Origin: Rubrobacter sp.
GTDB taxonomy: Bacteria > Actinomycetota > Rubrobacteria > Rubrobacterales > Rubrobacteraceae
Direction of reading: 5' to 3'
DNA length: 55,870 nucleotides
Assembly: GCA_016781775.1 (NCBI GenBank)
Contig: JADDPR010000068.1
Span: 1 to 55,870, forward strand
Below the pieces are notes generated by a model. It was not told where the DNA came from. It searched no databases and saw only the letters and a list, made by a program, of their open reading frames with translations. A program made the translations under genes and the position numbers. Each line of letters begins with the position of its first letter. Position 1 is the stretch's first letter. This document shows, piece after piece, positions 12,248-20,695 of the stretch.

Positions 12248-13426
12248 ATGCGGACGGACACGATAGGGCGGGCGATACTCAAGGGCAAGGGCGCCGCGCG
12301 GGCGCGGGCCGGTCACCCCTGGATCTACCGCTCCGACGTCGCCGAGGCCGAGGGTGGAGCCGGCGACGTGGTCCGCGTCACCGACCGGGCCGGCCGCCTC
12401 CTCGGACGTGCCTTCTACAACCCCCAAAGCGAGATAACCCTCCGCATCGTCACCCGGGAGGATGAGGAGACGGACGAAGCCTGGTTTCGTGCCCGCATCC
12501 AGAAAGCCCTCGCCTACCGCGAAGGGCTGAAGATAGACGCCGATGCCTACCGCCTCGTCCACTCCGAAGCCGACGGTCTGCCCGGCCTCGTCGTCGACCG
12601 CTACGGCGCGTACCTCGTCCTCCAGATCGGCTCGGCGGCGGTGGAGCGACGCCTCGACTGGGTCCTCCCCGCCCTACAGGACGGTCTCGCCCCCACCGGC
12701 ATCCTGCTCCGTGGCGACGCCGCCTCCCGCAGAAGGGAGGGCCTGGAGGTCGGAATACGGGTGCTCGCCGGCGAGGTCCCGGACCTCGTCGTGGCACGCG
12801 AGGGGCGCGTGCGCTACGAAGCCCGCCTCAAGACGGGCCAGAAGACCGGCTCCTTTCTCGACCAGCGCGAGAACCACGAGGCCGCCGCCCGGTACGTGGA
12901 GGGTGCCGAGAACGTCCTCGACGTCTTCTCCTACGCCGGAGGGTTCGCCCTGCACGCCGCGCAGGTGGCCAAAGGAGTAGAGGCAGTCGATTCCAGCGGG
13001 GGCGCCCTCGACGCCGCCCGGCGCAACGCGGAGATTAACGGCCTCGAGAACCTGACCTTTACCAGGGCGAGCGCCTTCGACCTCTTGCGGGAGCGTTCCG
13101 ATCGGGGGGAGCGCTACGACGCCGTGATCCTGGACCCGCCCGCCTTCGCCAAGTCCAGGCGAGAGGCCCCAAGGGCGACGCGCGCGTACAAGGAGATCAA
13201 CCTGCGCGCCATGAAGCTTCTCGCCCCTGGTGGGATCCTCGTTACCTGCTCCTGCTCCTACCACTTCTCGCGCGAGCTCATGGAGGACACCCTGCGCTCC
13301 GCCGCAGCCGACGCCGGCCGCACCATGCGCATCCGCGAGTGGCGCGGGCAGGCCTCCGACCACCCCGAGGTCCTCACGGTCCCCGAGACCCGCTACCTCA
13401 AGTGCGCGATCCTGGAGCGTGGGTAG
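12248..13426 (+). CDS. Class I SAM-dependent rRNA methyltransferase, RlmI-like
   Basis: The 392-residue protein has an N-terminal PUA-like domain (about 1-75, KGKGAARARAGHPWIYRSDV), a central RlmI-type segment and a C-terminal Rossmann methyltransferase with VLDVFSYAGGFALHAA and the NPPY-equivalent VILDPPAFAK. Catalytic-region cysteines appear in LVTCSCSYHFS. Family members methylate cytosine-5 in 23S rRNA (E. coli C1962). The ATG at 12248 is preceded by AGGAGAGCG. The frame is open far upstream, but that extension runs antisense through crtI and is not credible. The exact target base is an inference from the family. Confidence 0.88.
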   Translation: MRTDTIGRAILKGKGAARARAGHPWIYRSDVAEAEGGAGDVVRVTDRAGRLLGRAFYNPQSEITLRIVTREDEETDEAWFRARIQKALAYREGLKIDADAYRLVHSEADGLPGLVVDRYGAYLVLQIGSAAVERRLDWVLPALQDGLAPTGILLRGDAASRRREGLEVGIRVLAGEVPDLVVAREGRVRYEARLKTGQKTGSFLDQRENHEAAARYVEGAENVLDVFSYAGGFALHAAQVAKGVEAVDSSGGALDAARRNAEINGLENLTFTRASAFDLLRERSDRGERYDAVILDPPAFAKSRREAPRATRAYKEINLRAMKLLAPGGILVTCSCSYHFSRELMEDTLRSAAADAGRTMRIREWRGQASDHPEVLTVPETRYLKCAILERG

Positions 13427-13429
13427 GGG

Positions 13430-15988
13430 CTACTCGTACTGGACGGCCTCGACGATGTTCGTCCTCGCCGCGGAGCGAGCGGGGAGGAGGCCCGCGAAGA
13501 CGCCGATAAAGAGCCCCGAGACGAGCGCCAACACCGCCGGGATCTCCGGGTAGTGGAAGACGACCTCGAAGCCTCCGGCGGAGGAGCCCAGGACGAAGAG
13601 GTAGCCGAGCAGGGAGCCAACCACTATGCCTACGGTGCAGCCTATGAGGCTTATGACGATGCCCTCGTCGATGATGAGGCGCCCGACCTGGAACCTCGTC
13701 GTGCCGATGGCTCTCAGGATTCCTATCTCCCGCGTACGCTCGAACACGCTCATGGACAAGGTGTTGACGACCCCGAAGGCCGAGACGGCGACGGAGACGC
13801 CCATGATGGCGTAGAAGAACACGTACTGGCGGTTGAAGTCGCTCTCTATCTGCTCCTTCCACTCGGCGTTGGAGTAGAGCGTGAGCTGCGGGTAGTCCTT
13901 CAGGACCGCCCCGACTTCCCTGCCGATCTCCCCCCGGTCGGCGCCGGGCTCGGCCCTTATGGCGAGAAACCCGTCCGCGTCCACCCCGAAGTCGCGAGCC
14001 ATCGTCTCCTTCGAGACGTACACCCCGGTTCCGCCGGCGAGAATGTCGTTCTCGACCACCCCGGCGACACGATAGGTTTGCGTACCCCGGATGCCCTTCA
14101 GCTCCACCTCGTCGCCCGGGCCCAGGTTCCGCCTCTCGGCGAGTTGCTGACCCACGAGCGCCTCGCCCTCGCTCAGAGCGGCGAAAGCTTCGGCGCCGCC
14201 GTTTATGTTCAGGCGGAAAATCTCCGGGTAGCTCTCGTCCACCCCGAGAACGACGTTGACCTCCCGGCCGTCGCGCCGGATCGTGGTGGCGATGCCGGTC
14301 GTCTCCGCGACGCCGGGGACGCGGGAAACCTCCTCCTCAAGCCCCCCGGAGAAGGTGACGTCGAAGTCCGAGTTCGCCGGCTGAACGACGAAGTCGCTGC
14401 CCAGGGAGTCTTCGAGGTAGGTACGGATCGAGCCGAGGACGCTCCCGCCGAGGGCACTGAAGGCGACGACGAGCGAGATCCCGACCATCAGCGCCGAGGC
14501 CGTGAGCGCCGTCCGTCCCCTGTTGCGCGTCGCGTTTGTAGCCGCCATCTTCCCCTCGACCCCGAAGAGGAGCCTCAAGAAGGGCGAGAAGAGGGCGGAG
14601 AGTGGCCGGACGAGCGCCGGGATGATCAGCGAAACCCCGAGGAACGTCCCCACCACGCCCGCTATGCCCGACGCATACACGAGCCCGCTCAGCTCCGTAG
14701 AAAGGTTCTTCGCCAGGTAGTAGGTCCACGGCGCCCCGACCCCGACGAGCAGGAGCCCCAGGACCGGCAGGAGGCGCGAGCCCCTCGTCCGGCCCGAAGC
14801 GGCGGACCCGCCCGTGCGGGCGCGCATCGCCTCGACGGGGCTGACCCTCCCGGCGCGCAGGGCCGGGTAGAGGGCGGCGAGGACGGTTACGAGCAGGCCG
14901 ACGACGACCGCCGCGACGATGGCGAAGGGGGAGAGGGAGAGCCCGGTGACCTCGAAACGGAAGGCGCGGCCGAAAAGGTAGACGAGGCCCCTCGCCATCC
15001 CGTAGCCTAAGAGGAGGCCCAGGACCGAGCCGATTATCCCGAGGATCGTCGCCTCCAGGATCACGGAGCGCGAGATCATGGCTCTCGTCGCCCCCAATGC
15101 CCGGAGCATCCCGAGCTCGCGCGTCCTCTCCAGGACGGTCATCGAGAGGGCGTTGAAGACGAGAAACGCGCCGACGAAGAGCGCGGTCCCGGCGAAGAAG
15201 AGCAGCGCGATCCTGAAGCCCTGAAATTGCGCATCGACCTGCGCCGTGCGCGTCTCGCTCCTCTCGGCCTGCAACCCCTCCCCGAGCCCCCGCTCCAGCC
15301 TGCCTTCGAGCGCGGCCACCGCCCCCTCGTCCGTCGCCTCGACGGCGATGCCCGTGATCTTGCCGGGCTTGTCGAAGACCCTCTGCGCCTCGGGGAGCGG
15401 CATCATCCCGAACGAGACCCCGCCGAAGGACCCGCCGGGAATCCGCAGAAGCCCCACGACCGTAAGATCGGTCGGCCCCTGGGCCGTCCCGATCCTGATC
15501 TCATCGCCCGGCCGAACCCCCAAGGACTCGGCCGAGTTGCCGTCCAGCGCGACCTGGGCCCCCTCCTCGGGGTACTCGCCCTCCGCGAGCTCGAAGCCCG
15601 TGGCGAGCGACGCGGTCTCCGGCTCGACCCCGAAGACGCGCATGCTCCGCACCTCCGGCAACCCTCGCTCGTCCACCCCTCCGAGCAGGAGCGAGGCCGA
15701 TTGCGAGAGCCTGGGGGCCGCGGACTCCACGTCGGGCGTGGCGCGAACCTCCTTTAGAAGCTCCTCGTCGAACGGCCCGTTGCCGCCCGCCGCCGTCACC
15801 GTCAGGTCGGCGGCGCCGTAGGCGCGGGAGAAAAGCTCCCTGAACGCCCCCGACATGGTGTCCGACAGCGTGATCACCCCGAAGACGATCCCGACGCCCA
15901 GCACGATCCCGACCGCCGTCAGGAGCGTGCGCTGAAGCCGGGCGCCGAGGTTGCGCAGGGAGAGGTTGGAGAAACGCTTGAGCCTCAT
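13430..15988 (-). CDS. ABC transporter permease, FtsX/MacB type, two FtsX domains
   Basis: The 852-residue membrane protein has two repeats of a periplasmic-core domain followed by a three-helix FtsX domain. The first repeat has a membrane segment near residues 22-42, then an extracytoplasmic domain, then helices in about 255-395 ending GRVSPVEAMRAR. The second repeat ends with LPARSAARTNIVEAVQYE. TMSVLERTRELGMLRALGAT and MSVFERTREIGILRAIGTT are the cytoplasmic coupling helices of each half. The family exports lipoproteins, antibiotics or peptides. The partner ATPase is at 16967-17719 on the same strand, separated by an inserted plus-strand gene. The ATG at 15988 has GGAG 5 bases upstream. 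The substrate is unknown. Confidence 0.93.
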   Translation of the reverse strand: MRLKRFSNLSLRNLGARLQRTLLTAVGIVLGVGIVFGVITLSDTMSGAFRELFSRAYGAADLTVTAAGGNGPFDEELLKEVRATPDVESAAPRLSQSASLLLGGVDERGLPEVRSMRVFGVEPETASLATGFELAEGEYPEEGAQVALDGNSAESLGVRPGDEIRIGTAQGPTDLTVVGLLRIPGGSFGGVSFGMMPLPEAQRVFDKPGKITGIAVEATDEGAVAALEGRLERGLGEGLQAERSETRTAQVDAQFQGFRIALLFFAGTALFVGAFLVFNALSMTVLERTRELGMLRALGATRAMISRSVILEATILGIIGSVLGLLLGYGMARGLVYLFGRAFRFEVTGLSLSPFAIVAAVVVGLLVTVLAALYPALRAGRVSPVEAMRARTGGSAASGRTRGSRLLPVLGLLLVGVGAPWTYYLAKNLSTELSGLVYASGIAGVVGTFLGVSLIIPALVRPLSALFSPFLRLLFGVEGKMAATNATRNRGRTALTASALMVGISLVVAFSALGGSVLGSIRTYLEDSLGSDFVVQPANSDFDVTFSGGLEEEVSRVPGVAETTGIATTIRRDGREVNVVLGVDESYPEIFRLNINGGAEAFAALSEGEALVGQQLAERRNLGPGDEVELKGIRGTQTYRVAGVVENDILAGGTGVYVSKETMARDFGVDADGFLAIRAEPGADRGEIGREVGAVLKDYPQLTLYSNAEWKEQIESDFNRQYVFFYAIMGVSVAVSAFGVVNTLSMSVFERTREIGILRAIGTTRFQVGRLIIDEGIVISLIGCTVGIVVGSLLGYLFVLGSSAGGFEVVFHYPEIPAVLALVSGLFIGVFAGLLPARSAARTNIVEAVQYE

Positions 15989-16015
15989 GGATGCTCCGAG
16001 TCTAGTTCATCGGGA

Positions 16016-16044
16016 TTGATAGGCGTCCGGTGCTGGCCTACACT
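16016..16044 (+). promoter_or_regulatory. Sigma-70 promoter
   Basis: Plus strand: TTGATA (16016-16021), a 17-base spacer, TACACT (16039-16044), with a predicted start near 16051, about 36 bases before the ATG at 16087. Confidence 0.6.
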
Positions 16045-16086
16045 TCGCGCGTCCATGCGAACGTGGGAGAGGATCTGGAGGGCGGG

Positions 16087-16491
16087 ATGGATCACGACGT
16101 AGGAGTCGTCGGGCGGGAGGACAGGCACTCCAGAATGGGGATCGCCTCGTTCGTCATCGCCATCCTGTCGATCCTGGGGATAGTCCTGTTCTTCGTCCTC
16201 ATCTCCTCCGTAGCCTCGTCCCTCGTGGGCCCCGACCCCCAGAACTTCGACCCCAACAGCATCAGCCCGGACTCGCCGCTGGCGACGACCCTTTTCTTCC
16301 TTTCGCTGTTGTTCTTCGGCAGCGTGCTCATAACCGTCGTCGGCCTCGGGCTCGGGATCGCCGGCCTCGTCCAACGCCGCCGCAAAAAGCTTTTCGCGGC
16401 CCTCGGCACCACCCTCAACGGCCTCATAGTCCTCGGCGTCGTCTCCCTCATCCTGCTGGGCATCGTCCTCGGAGGCGCAACGGGGGCGTAA
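16087..16491 (+). CDS. Small membrane protein, DUF4190-like
   Basis: The 134-residue protein starts at the ATG at 16087, which has GGAGGGCGGG immediately upstream; a longer frame from 16030 lacks such a site. It has three hydrophobic segments: about 20-42 (MGIASFVIAILSILGIVLFF), 66-92 and 105-130. A polar loop containing GPDPQNFDPNSISP lies between the first two. The pattern, with a polar N-terminus followed by glycine-rich helices and the phrase GLGLGIAGLVQRRRKK, fits DUF4190-type proteins of unknown function. It sits between the permease and ATPase genes of a FtsX-type exporter but on the opposite strand, so a shared role is not implied. Confidence 0.8.
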   Translation: MDHDVGVVGREDRHSRMGIASFVIAILSILGIVLFFVLISSVASSLVGPDPQNFDPNSISPDSPLATTLFFLSLLFFGSVLITVVGLGLGIAGLVQRRRKKLFAALGTTLNGLIVLGVVSLILLGIVLGGATGA

Positions 16492-16589
16492 CCGCTCAAC
16501 GCCCATCCCGCGCCACGCCCGCATTTCCAGGTTATCGCCTGGAGGGGAAACGGCGCGCACCGGCCACGAGTCCGACGGGACAGGCAAGA

Positions 16590-16700
16590 CCCTTGCCCGG
16601 GCACATCTGCTGGAGAAGATAGAGGCCCGGGAGGCAGGTATGCCTCGTTCGTAATCGCCCCATTCGCAACCGTAGTCGTTATGCCCGCCGTTCCTACCGG
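16590..16700 (+). pseudogene. Possible decayed fragment related to the upstream DUF4190-like gene
   Basis: The 475-base stretch 16492-16966 has no convincing gene. In one plus frame around 16600-16690 it encodes EDRGPGGRYASFVIAPFATV, which resembles REDRHSRMGIASFVIAILSI of the intact gene just upstream, but the similarity then fades and there is no start or stop that fits. I read it as a possible degenerate duplicate. The remainder, to 16966, shows nothing recognisable. Confidence 0.3.
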
Positions 16701-16966
16701 CGATTCCGTAGATGCTTTAGCCTGGGGCGAGCGGTGCCGGTGGAGCATGCACCCACAAGCCCCGCTGATACTCCTCGCTAATACAGGCCTCGTAGCTATC
16801 TCTACCTTCTCCCTCGGTGCTCGGCGTCTACGGGCTCATTCGGGGGCCTCGGAACAAGCCCCTCGCCGGGCCAGGAGCCCTCCTGGCGGACCGGATGCGT
16901 CCGTCGCAGAGGCCCTCGGCGTACTCGTCGACTTCGGTATCGTGACGCAGGCAGGATTACGACGCC

Positions 16967-17719
16967 CTAGCCCGCCGATTCCAGCGTCCTGATGCGCTCG
17001 AAGATCTCGTCGGCGTCCGGCTCGCGGGCCTCGTCCACGACCCTTCCGTCGGCTAGAAACACGACCCTATCGGCCACGGCCGCCGCCCGCGCGTCGTGCG
17101 TGACCATGACCACCGTCTGCCCGTAGCGGGCCGCTGACTCCCGCAGAAGCTCCAGCACCCCGGCGCCCGTCTTCGAGTCGAGGTTGCCGGTCGGCTCGTC
17201 GGCGAGGACGAGGTCCGGGTTGCGCACGAGCGCGCGGGCTATGGCGACCCGTTGCTGTTCGCCCCCCGAGAGCTCGTCCGGCCTGTGGTTCCGGCGCTCC
17301 TCCAGCCCCACGAGCGAGAAAAGCTCGTCGAGACGCTCCGCATACCTCGCGGTCCCCTCGCCGGAGATAAGGACCGGCAGCATCACGTTCTCCTCCGCCG
17401 TGAGCGTCGGGATAAGGTTGAAAAACTGGAAGACGAACCCCATCCTCGACCTCCTCAGGAGCGTGAGCTTCTTGTCCGAGAGCCCCGAGAGGTCCGTACC
17501 CCCGATCACCACCCGCCCCGAGGAAGGCTCCTCCAGCGCCCCGAGGATGTGCAGCAGGGTGCTCTTCCCCGACCCCGAGGGACCCATGATCGCGGCGAAC
17601 TCCCCCGCCGCGAAACTTAGAGAAACGCCCTTCAAAGCCCGTACCGCCGTCGGCCCCGACCCGTAGACCTTCTCCAGGTCCACGACCTCGACCGCAACGT
17701 TGTTCGATCCCTCGCTCAC
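16967..17719 (-). CDS. ABC transporter ATP-binding protein, MacB/LolD family
   Basis: This is the ATPase partner of the FtsX-type permease. The 250-residue protein has Walker A GPSGSGKST, the Q-loop FVFQFFNLIPTLTAEENV typical of the LolD/MacB group, signature LSGGEQQRVAIARAL, Walker B LVLADEPTGNLDS and the H-loop VTHD. I chose the GTG at 17719 (VSEGSNNVAVEVVDLEKVYG). A longer frame to 17827 would add an atypical basic N-terminus and would read through a -10 box. No Shine-Dalgarno is present, and TATACT ends 6 bases before the GTG, consistent with a leaderless mRNA. The gene ends about 1 kb before the permease begins. Confidence 0.93.
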   Translation of the reverse strand: MSEGSNNVAVEVVDLEKVYGSGPTAVRALKGVSLSFAAGEFAAIMGPSGSGKSTLLHILGALEEPSSGRVVIGGTDLSGLSDKKLTLLRRSRMGFVFQFFNLIPTLTAEENVMLPVLISGEGTARYAERLDELFSLVGLEERRNHRPDELSGGEQQRVAIARALVRNPDLVLADEPTGNLDSKTGAGVLELLRESAARYGQTVVMVTHDARAAAVADRVVFLADGRVVDEAREPDADEIFERIRTLESAG

Positions 17720-17725
17720 ACACCG

Positions 17726-17731
17726 AGTATA
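17726..17731 (-). promoter_or_regulatory. -10 box of leaderless ABC ATPase transcript
   Basis: TATACT on the minus strand (17731-17726), 6 bases before the GTG start. The -35 is poorly defined. Confidence 0.45.
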
Positions 17732-17938
17732 GCCGCGCGGAGGCGAAGCAAGGTGAAGCCGGATACGCAACGAGAATCGCGCCGACAAAAGCTCGCCGGC
17801 GCCTTCGGGATCAGGCGCGACCAACACCGGTCCGCGCTACGGTCTAGCCAGCGAACGGTGCCGGCGAGTACGCCGGAGACCATCCTCGTCGTCGGCGGAA
17901 TGCTTGCGGTGAGCTGGCCTGCTCCGGCTCCCGGGAGT

Positions 17939-17967
17939 TTGTAACTCCATGACACTACTGTTAAACT
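17939..17967 (+). promoter_or_regulatory. Promoter of the rpsF-rpsR-rplI operon
   Basis: TTGTAA (17939-17944), a 17-base spacer, TAAACT (17962-17967). Downstream, GCCC and GGGC near 17986-18001 can form a hairpin with an unpaired CCG. This is loosely reminiscent of the S6:S18 autoregulatory leader motif, but I cannot establish that by eye. Confidence 0.45.
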
Positions 17968-18014
17968 AGCAAAGTAATCGAATAAGCCCCTGCTTTCCGG
18001 GCGGAGCCATCCGT

Positions 18015-18386
18015 TTGCGGGAAGCCGAACAAGACCGGAGGAGGCGCAAGATAGATACTTACGAAGTAATGCTCATAGTCATCCCGGAGCTCGACGAGGA
18101 GCAGGTCGAGAACACGGTGGCGCGTTTTCGCACCATCATCGAGCGGACGGGCGGCGAGGTCGGCGAGCAGAACAACTGGGGCCGGCGCAAGCTGGCGTAC
18201 GAGATAGACCACCGCGCCGACGGTTTCTACTTCGTCGTGCAGTTCACCGCCGGCGAGCGGACGCTCGTGGAGCTCAAGCGCATCCTGCGCGTCTCCGACG
18301 ACGTCCTGCGGCACATGATCGTGAAGCTCCCGCCGAACTACGCAAGCCGGACGCTCTCCGAGGAGACGGCCGAGGTCGCGGGCTAG
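18015..18386 (+). CDS. rpsF: 30S ribosomal protein S6
   Basis: S6 binds S18 on the platform of the small ribosomal subunit. The core TYEVMLIVIPEL, NNWGRRKLAYEIDHRADGFY and VELKRILRVSDDVLRHMIVK are typical, and the family length is about 95-110 residues. The first acceptable start codon in frame is TTG at 18015, which adds a basic 12-residue leader. However, the strong Shine-Dalgarno GGAGGAGG (18037-18044) lies inside that leader, 6 bases before an ATA codon at 18051. Starting there would give (M)DTYEVML, exactly the family N-terminus. The start is therefore uncertain. It is the first gene of an operon with rpsR and rplI. Confidence 0.93.
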   Translation: MREAEQDRRRRKIDTYEVMLIVIPELDEEQVENTVARFRTIIERTGGEVGEQNNWGRRKLAYEIDHRADGFYFVVQFTAGERTLVELKRILRVSDDVLRHMIVKLPPNYASRTLSEETAEVAG

Positions 18387-18413
18387 CACCCCAACAAGAG
18401 GAGAACACAAGAG

Positions 18414-18668
18414 ATGGGTCAGAGGAGAAGGAGCGGCGGCTCGCGCCGGGAGCGTCCGGTCAAGGCGAAGCCGTGCGTGTTCCACAAGGAAGACATAACG
18501 TACGTGGACTACAAGGACTACAACATGCTCCGCAGGTTCACGTCGGACCGCGGCAAGATCCGCGCCCGCAGGGTCACCGGGCTCTGCCCGCAGCACCAGC
18601 GCGAGGCCGCCGCGGCGATCAAGCGCGCCCGCGAGATGGCGCTCCTGCCGTACGTGGCCGGACAGTAG
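18414..18668 (+). CDS. rpsR: 30S ribosomal protein S18
   Basis: The 84-residue S18 partners S6 on the small subunit. It has the basic N-terminus GQRRRSGGSRRERPVKAKPC, the core ITYVDYKDYNMLRRFTSDRG and the KIRARRVTGLCPQHQREAAA signature. Cysteines at KPC and GLC are partial remains of the zinc-type motif; the CxxC form is not complete. The ATG at 18414 is preceded by AAGAGGAGA at a normal distance. It lies 27 bases after rpsF. In many bacteria ssb lies between these two genes, and here it does not. Confidence 0.96.
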   Translation: MGQRRRSGGSRRERPVKAKPCVFHKEDITYVDYKDYNMLRRFTSDRGKIRARRVTGLCPQHQREAAAAIKRAREMALLPYVAGQ

Positions 18669-18679
18669 GGGGGTACGCC

Positions 18680-19129
18680 ATGCAGGTGATCCTGAAGCAG
18701 GACGTAGAAAAGATCGGCCAGCGGGGCGAGATCGTGGACGTTAGCCGCGGCTACGTGCGCAACTTCCTCGTCCCGCGCGGCCTCGCCGAGGTGGCGACCG
18801 CCGCCAAGATGGAAGAGGCGCGACGCGAGATCCAGGAGGCCGAGGAGCGCGACCGCCGCATGGCCGAGCGCGCCGGCGAGGTGGCCGCGACCTTGAACAA
18901 GAGCGTCATCACCATCGAGGCCCGCACCGGGGAGGACGAGCGCATCTTCGGCTCTATCACCCCCGCGAACATCGCCCAGGCCATCGAGAGGGCCCGCGGC
19001 ATCCGGCTCGACCGGCGCCGCGTCAAGCTCGACGAGCCCATCAGGACCCTCGGCACCCACCAGGTGCCGGTCCAGGTGCACGGCGAGATCGAGGCGAGCG
19101 TCAAGGTCATCGTCGTTCCCAAGCTGTAA
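18680..19129 (+). CDS. rplI: 50S ribosomal protein L9
   Basis: L9 binds 23S rRNA through its N-terminal domain and extends from the large subunit. The 149-residue product begins MQVILKQDVEKIGQRGEIVD and continues VSRGYVRNFLVPRGLA, the highly conserved L9 N-domain. A long connecting helix (about 42-75) and the C-domain ending EASVKVIVVPKL follow. The ATG at 18680 is 11 bases after the rpsR stop. It is the last gene of the ribosomal operon, with an intrinsic terminator about 50 bases downstream. Confidence 0.97.
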   Translation: MQVILKQDVEKIGQRGEIVDVSRGYVRNFLVPRGLAEVATAAKMEEARREIQEAEERDRRMAERAGEVAATLNKSVITIEARTGEDERIFGSITPANIAQAIERARGIRLDRRRVKLDEPIRTLGTHQVPVQVHGEIEASVKVIVVPKL

Positions 19130-19180
19130 CGGGGCTAAAGCTCAGGTGTAACTTGGGCAGCAACCTAAACTAAAGCCTTA

Positions 19181-19210
19181 AGGACCCCGTCTTGTAACGG
19201 GGTCCTTTTT
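19181..19210 (+). terminator. Intrinsic terminator after rplI
   Basis: A perfect 10-base-pair stem AGGACCCCGT / ACGGGGTCCT with a 6-base loop, followed by a T run at 19206-19210. It ends the rpsF-rpsR-rplI transcript. Confidence 0.93.
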
Positions 19211-19229
19211 GGTCCATCCTTGGGAGTCC

Positions 19230-20642
19230 ATGGAACGGAGTAGCAGGGGGAGGATACGAGGAGTACCGGCTGGCCCATCAGTGGGCCCGGCCGATGCTCG
19301 CGTGCCACCGCACGACCTCGACGCCGAGAGGGCGGTGATAGGGGCGATGCTCGTCTCGGAGGCGGCCGTCTCGGTGGTGAGCGAGCGCCTCCAGGACGGC
19401 GACTTCTACTCCGAGACGCACCGGGTCTTGTACAGGTGCATGATGCGCCTCGCCGAGCGCGGCGACCCCATAGACCAGCTCACCCTCGCCGGGGAGCTCC
19501 GCAACGTCGGCGAGTTCGACCGCGTGGGCGGACGCCAGTACGTCTTCCAGCTTGTCGAGAGCGTCCCGACCGCGGCGAACGCCGCGAGGTACGCGGAGAT
19601 CGTGCGCGGCAAAGCGCTGCTACGGTCCGTCATAGACGCCGGCAGCCGCATCACCGAAGAGGCCTTCAACGAGCCCGAGGACGTCACGCAGGCCCTCGAC
19701 GCCGCCGAGCAGCTTATCTACGGCGTCTCGAATCGCACCATGAAAGAGCAGCTCGCCCCCGTCTCCGAGCTCGCGCCGGGAGCTTTGGAGATGATTCAGA
19801 AGCTCTACGAGCAGGAGGGCGAGGTCACCGGCGTCGAGACGGGCTTCGAGGACCTCGACGGGTTGACGACCGGCTTCCACAAGAGCGATCTCGTGGTACT
19901 GGCCGCAAGGCCTGCAATGGGAAAAACCGCCATGGCGCTCAACGCTATCTGGCACGCGGCGGGGGTCAAGGGGTTGCCGGTTGCGATCTTTTCTCTGGAG
20001 ATGAGCAAGGAGCAGCTCGTCCAGCGCCTCATAAGCCAGACGACGCGTATCAGGACGCAGGACCTCAGGAGCGGTAACGTCAAGGCCGAGGACTGGCCGA
20101 AACTCGTGCGCGGGGTGGCTGAGGTCGCGCGGGCGCCCATCTGGATCGACGACTCCGCCGGCGTGAACCTCATGGAGATGCGCGCCAAGACGCGGCGTCT
20201 GGCGTCGCGCCTCAACTCGCAGAGGGACGAGAACGGGGAGCCGGGACCGCCGCTCTCCCTTATCGTCATCGACTACCTGCAGCTTATGGTCGGCAACAGC
20301 CGCGAGAACCGCCAGCAGGAGATCGCGGAGATCAGCCGCGGCCTCAAGGTGCTCGCCCGCGACCTGGACGTTCCGGTATTGGCTATCGCGCAGCTCTCCC
20401 GTGCCGTCGAGCAGCGCCACGACAAGCGCCCACTCCTCTCGGACCTTCGCGACTCGGGCGCCATCGAGCAGGACGCGGACATGGTGATGTTCCTCTACCG
20501 CGACGAGTACTACAACCCCGAGTCCGACGACAAGGGCATAGCCGAGGTCATCGTGGGCAAACACCGTAACGGCCCCACCGGCAAGGTCCAGCTCGCCTGG
20601 CTCGAGCAGTACACCAAGTTCGCCTCTCTGGCGCGGCGTTAG
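19230..20642 (+). CDS. dnaB: Replicative DNA helicase
   Basis: DnaB is the hexameric 5'-3' helicase that unwinds DNA at the replication fork. The 470-residue protein has the N-terminal collar domain (PHDLDAERAVIGAMLVSE), then the RecA-like domain with Walker A ARPAMGKTA (about 226-234), the Walker B region LSLIVIDYLQLM and the C-terminal DSGAIEQDADMVMFLYRDEY motif. I chose the ATG at 19230. The frame is open to 19209, but that lies in the T tract of the preceding terminator. No intein is present. It follows the S6-S18-L9 operon, a common arrangement, but is separated from it by the terminator. Confidence 0.97.
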   Translation: MERSSRGRIRGVPAGPSVGPADARVPPHDLDAERAVIGAMLVSEAAVSVVSERLQDGDFYSETHRVLYRCMMRLAERGDPIDQLTLAGELRNVGEFDRVGGRQYVFQLVESVPTAANAARYAEIVRGKALLRSVIDAGSRITEEAFNEPEDVTQALDAAEQLIYGVSNRTMKEQLAPVSELAPGALEMIQKLYEQEGEVTGVETGFEDLDGLTTGFHKSDLVVLAARPAMGKTAMALNAIWHAAGVKGLPVAIFSLEMSKEQLVQRLISQTTRIRTQDLRSGNVKAEDWPKLVRGVAEVARAPIWIDDSAGVNLMEMRAKTRRLASRLNSQRDENGEPGPPLSLIVIDYLQLMVGNSRENRQQEIAEISRGLKVLARDLDVPVLAIAQLSRAVEQRHDKRPLLSDLRDSGAIEQDADMVMFLYRDEYYNPESDDKGIAEVIVGKHRNGPTGKVQLAWLEQYTKFASLARR

Positions 20643-20695
20643 CTTCGGAGCACCGGTAAGAAGTCGGTGCCCCGCAGGCGTGGCGCGAACTTACG

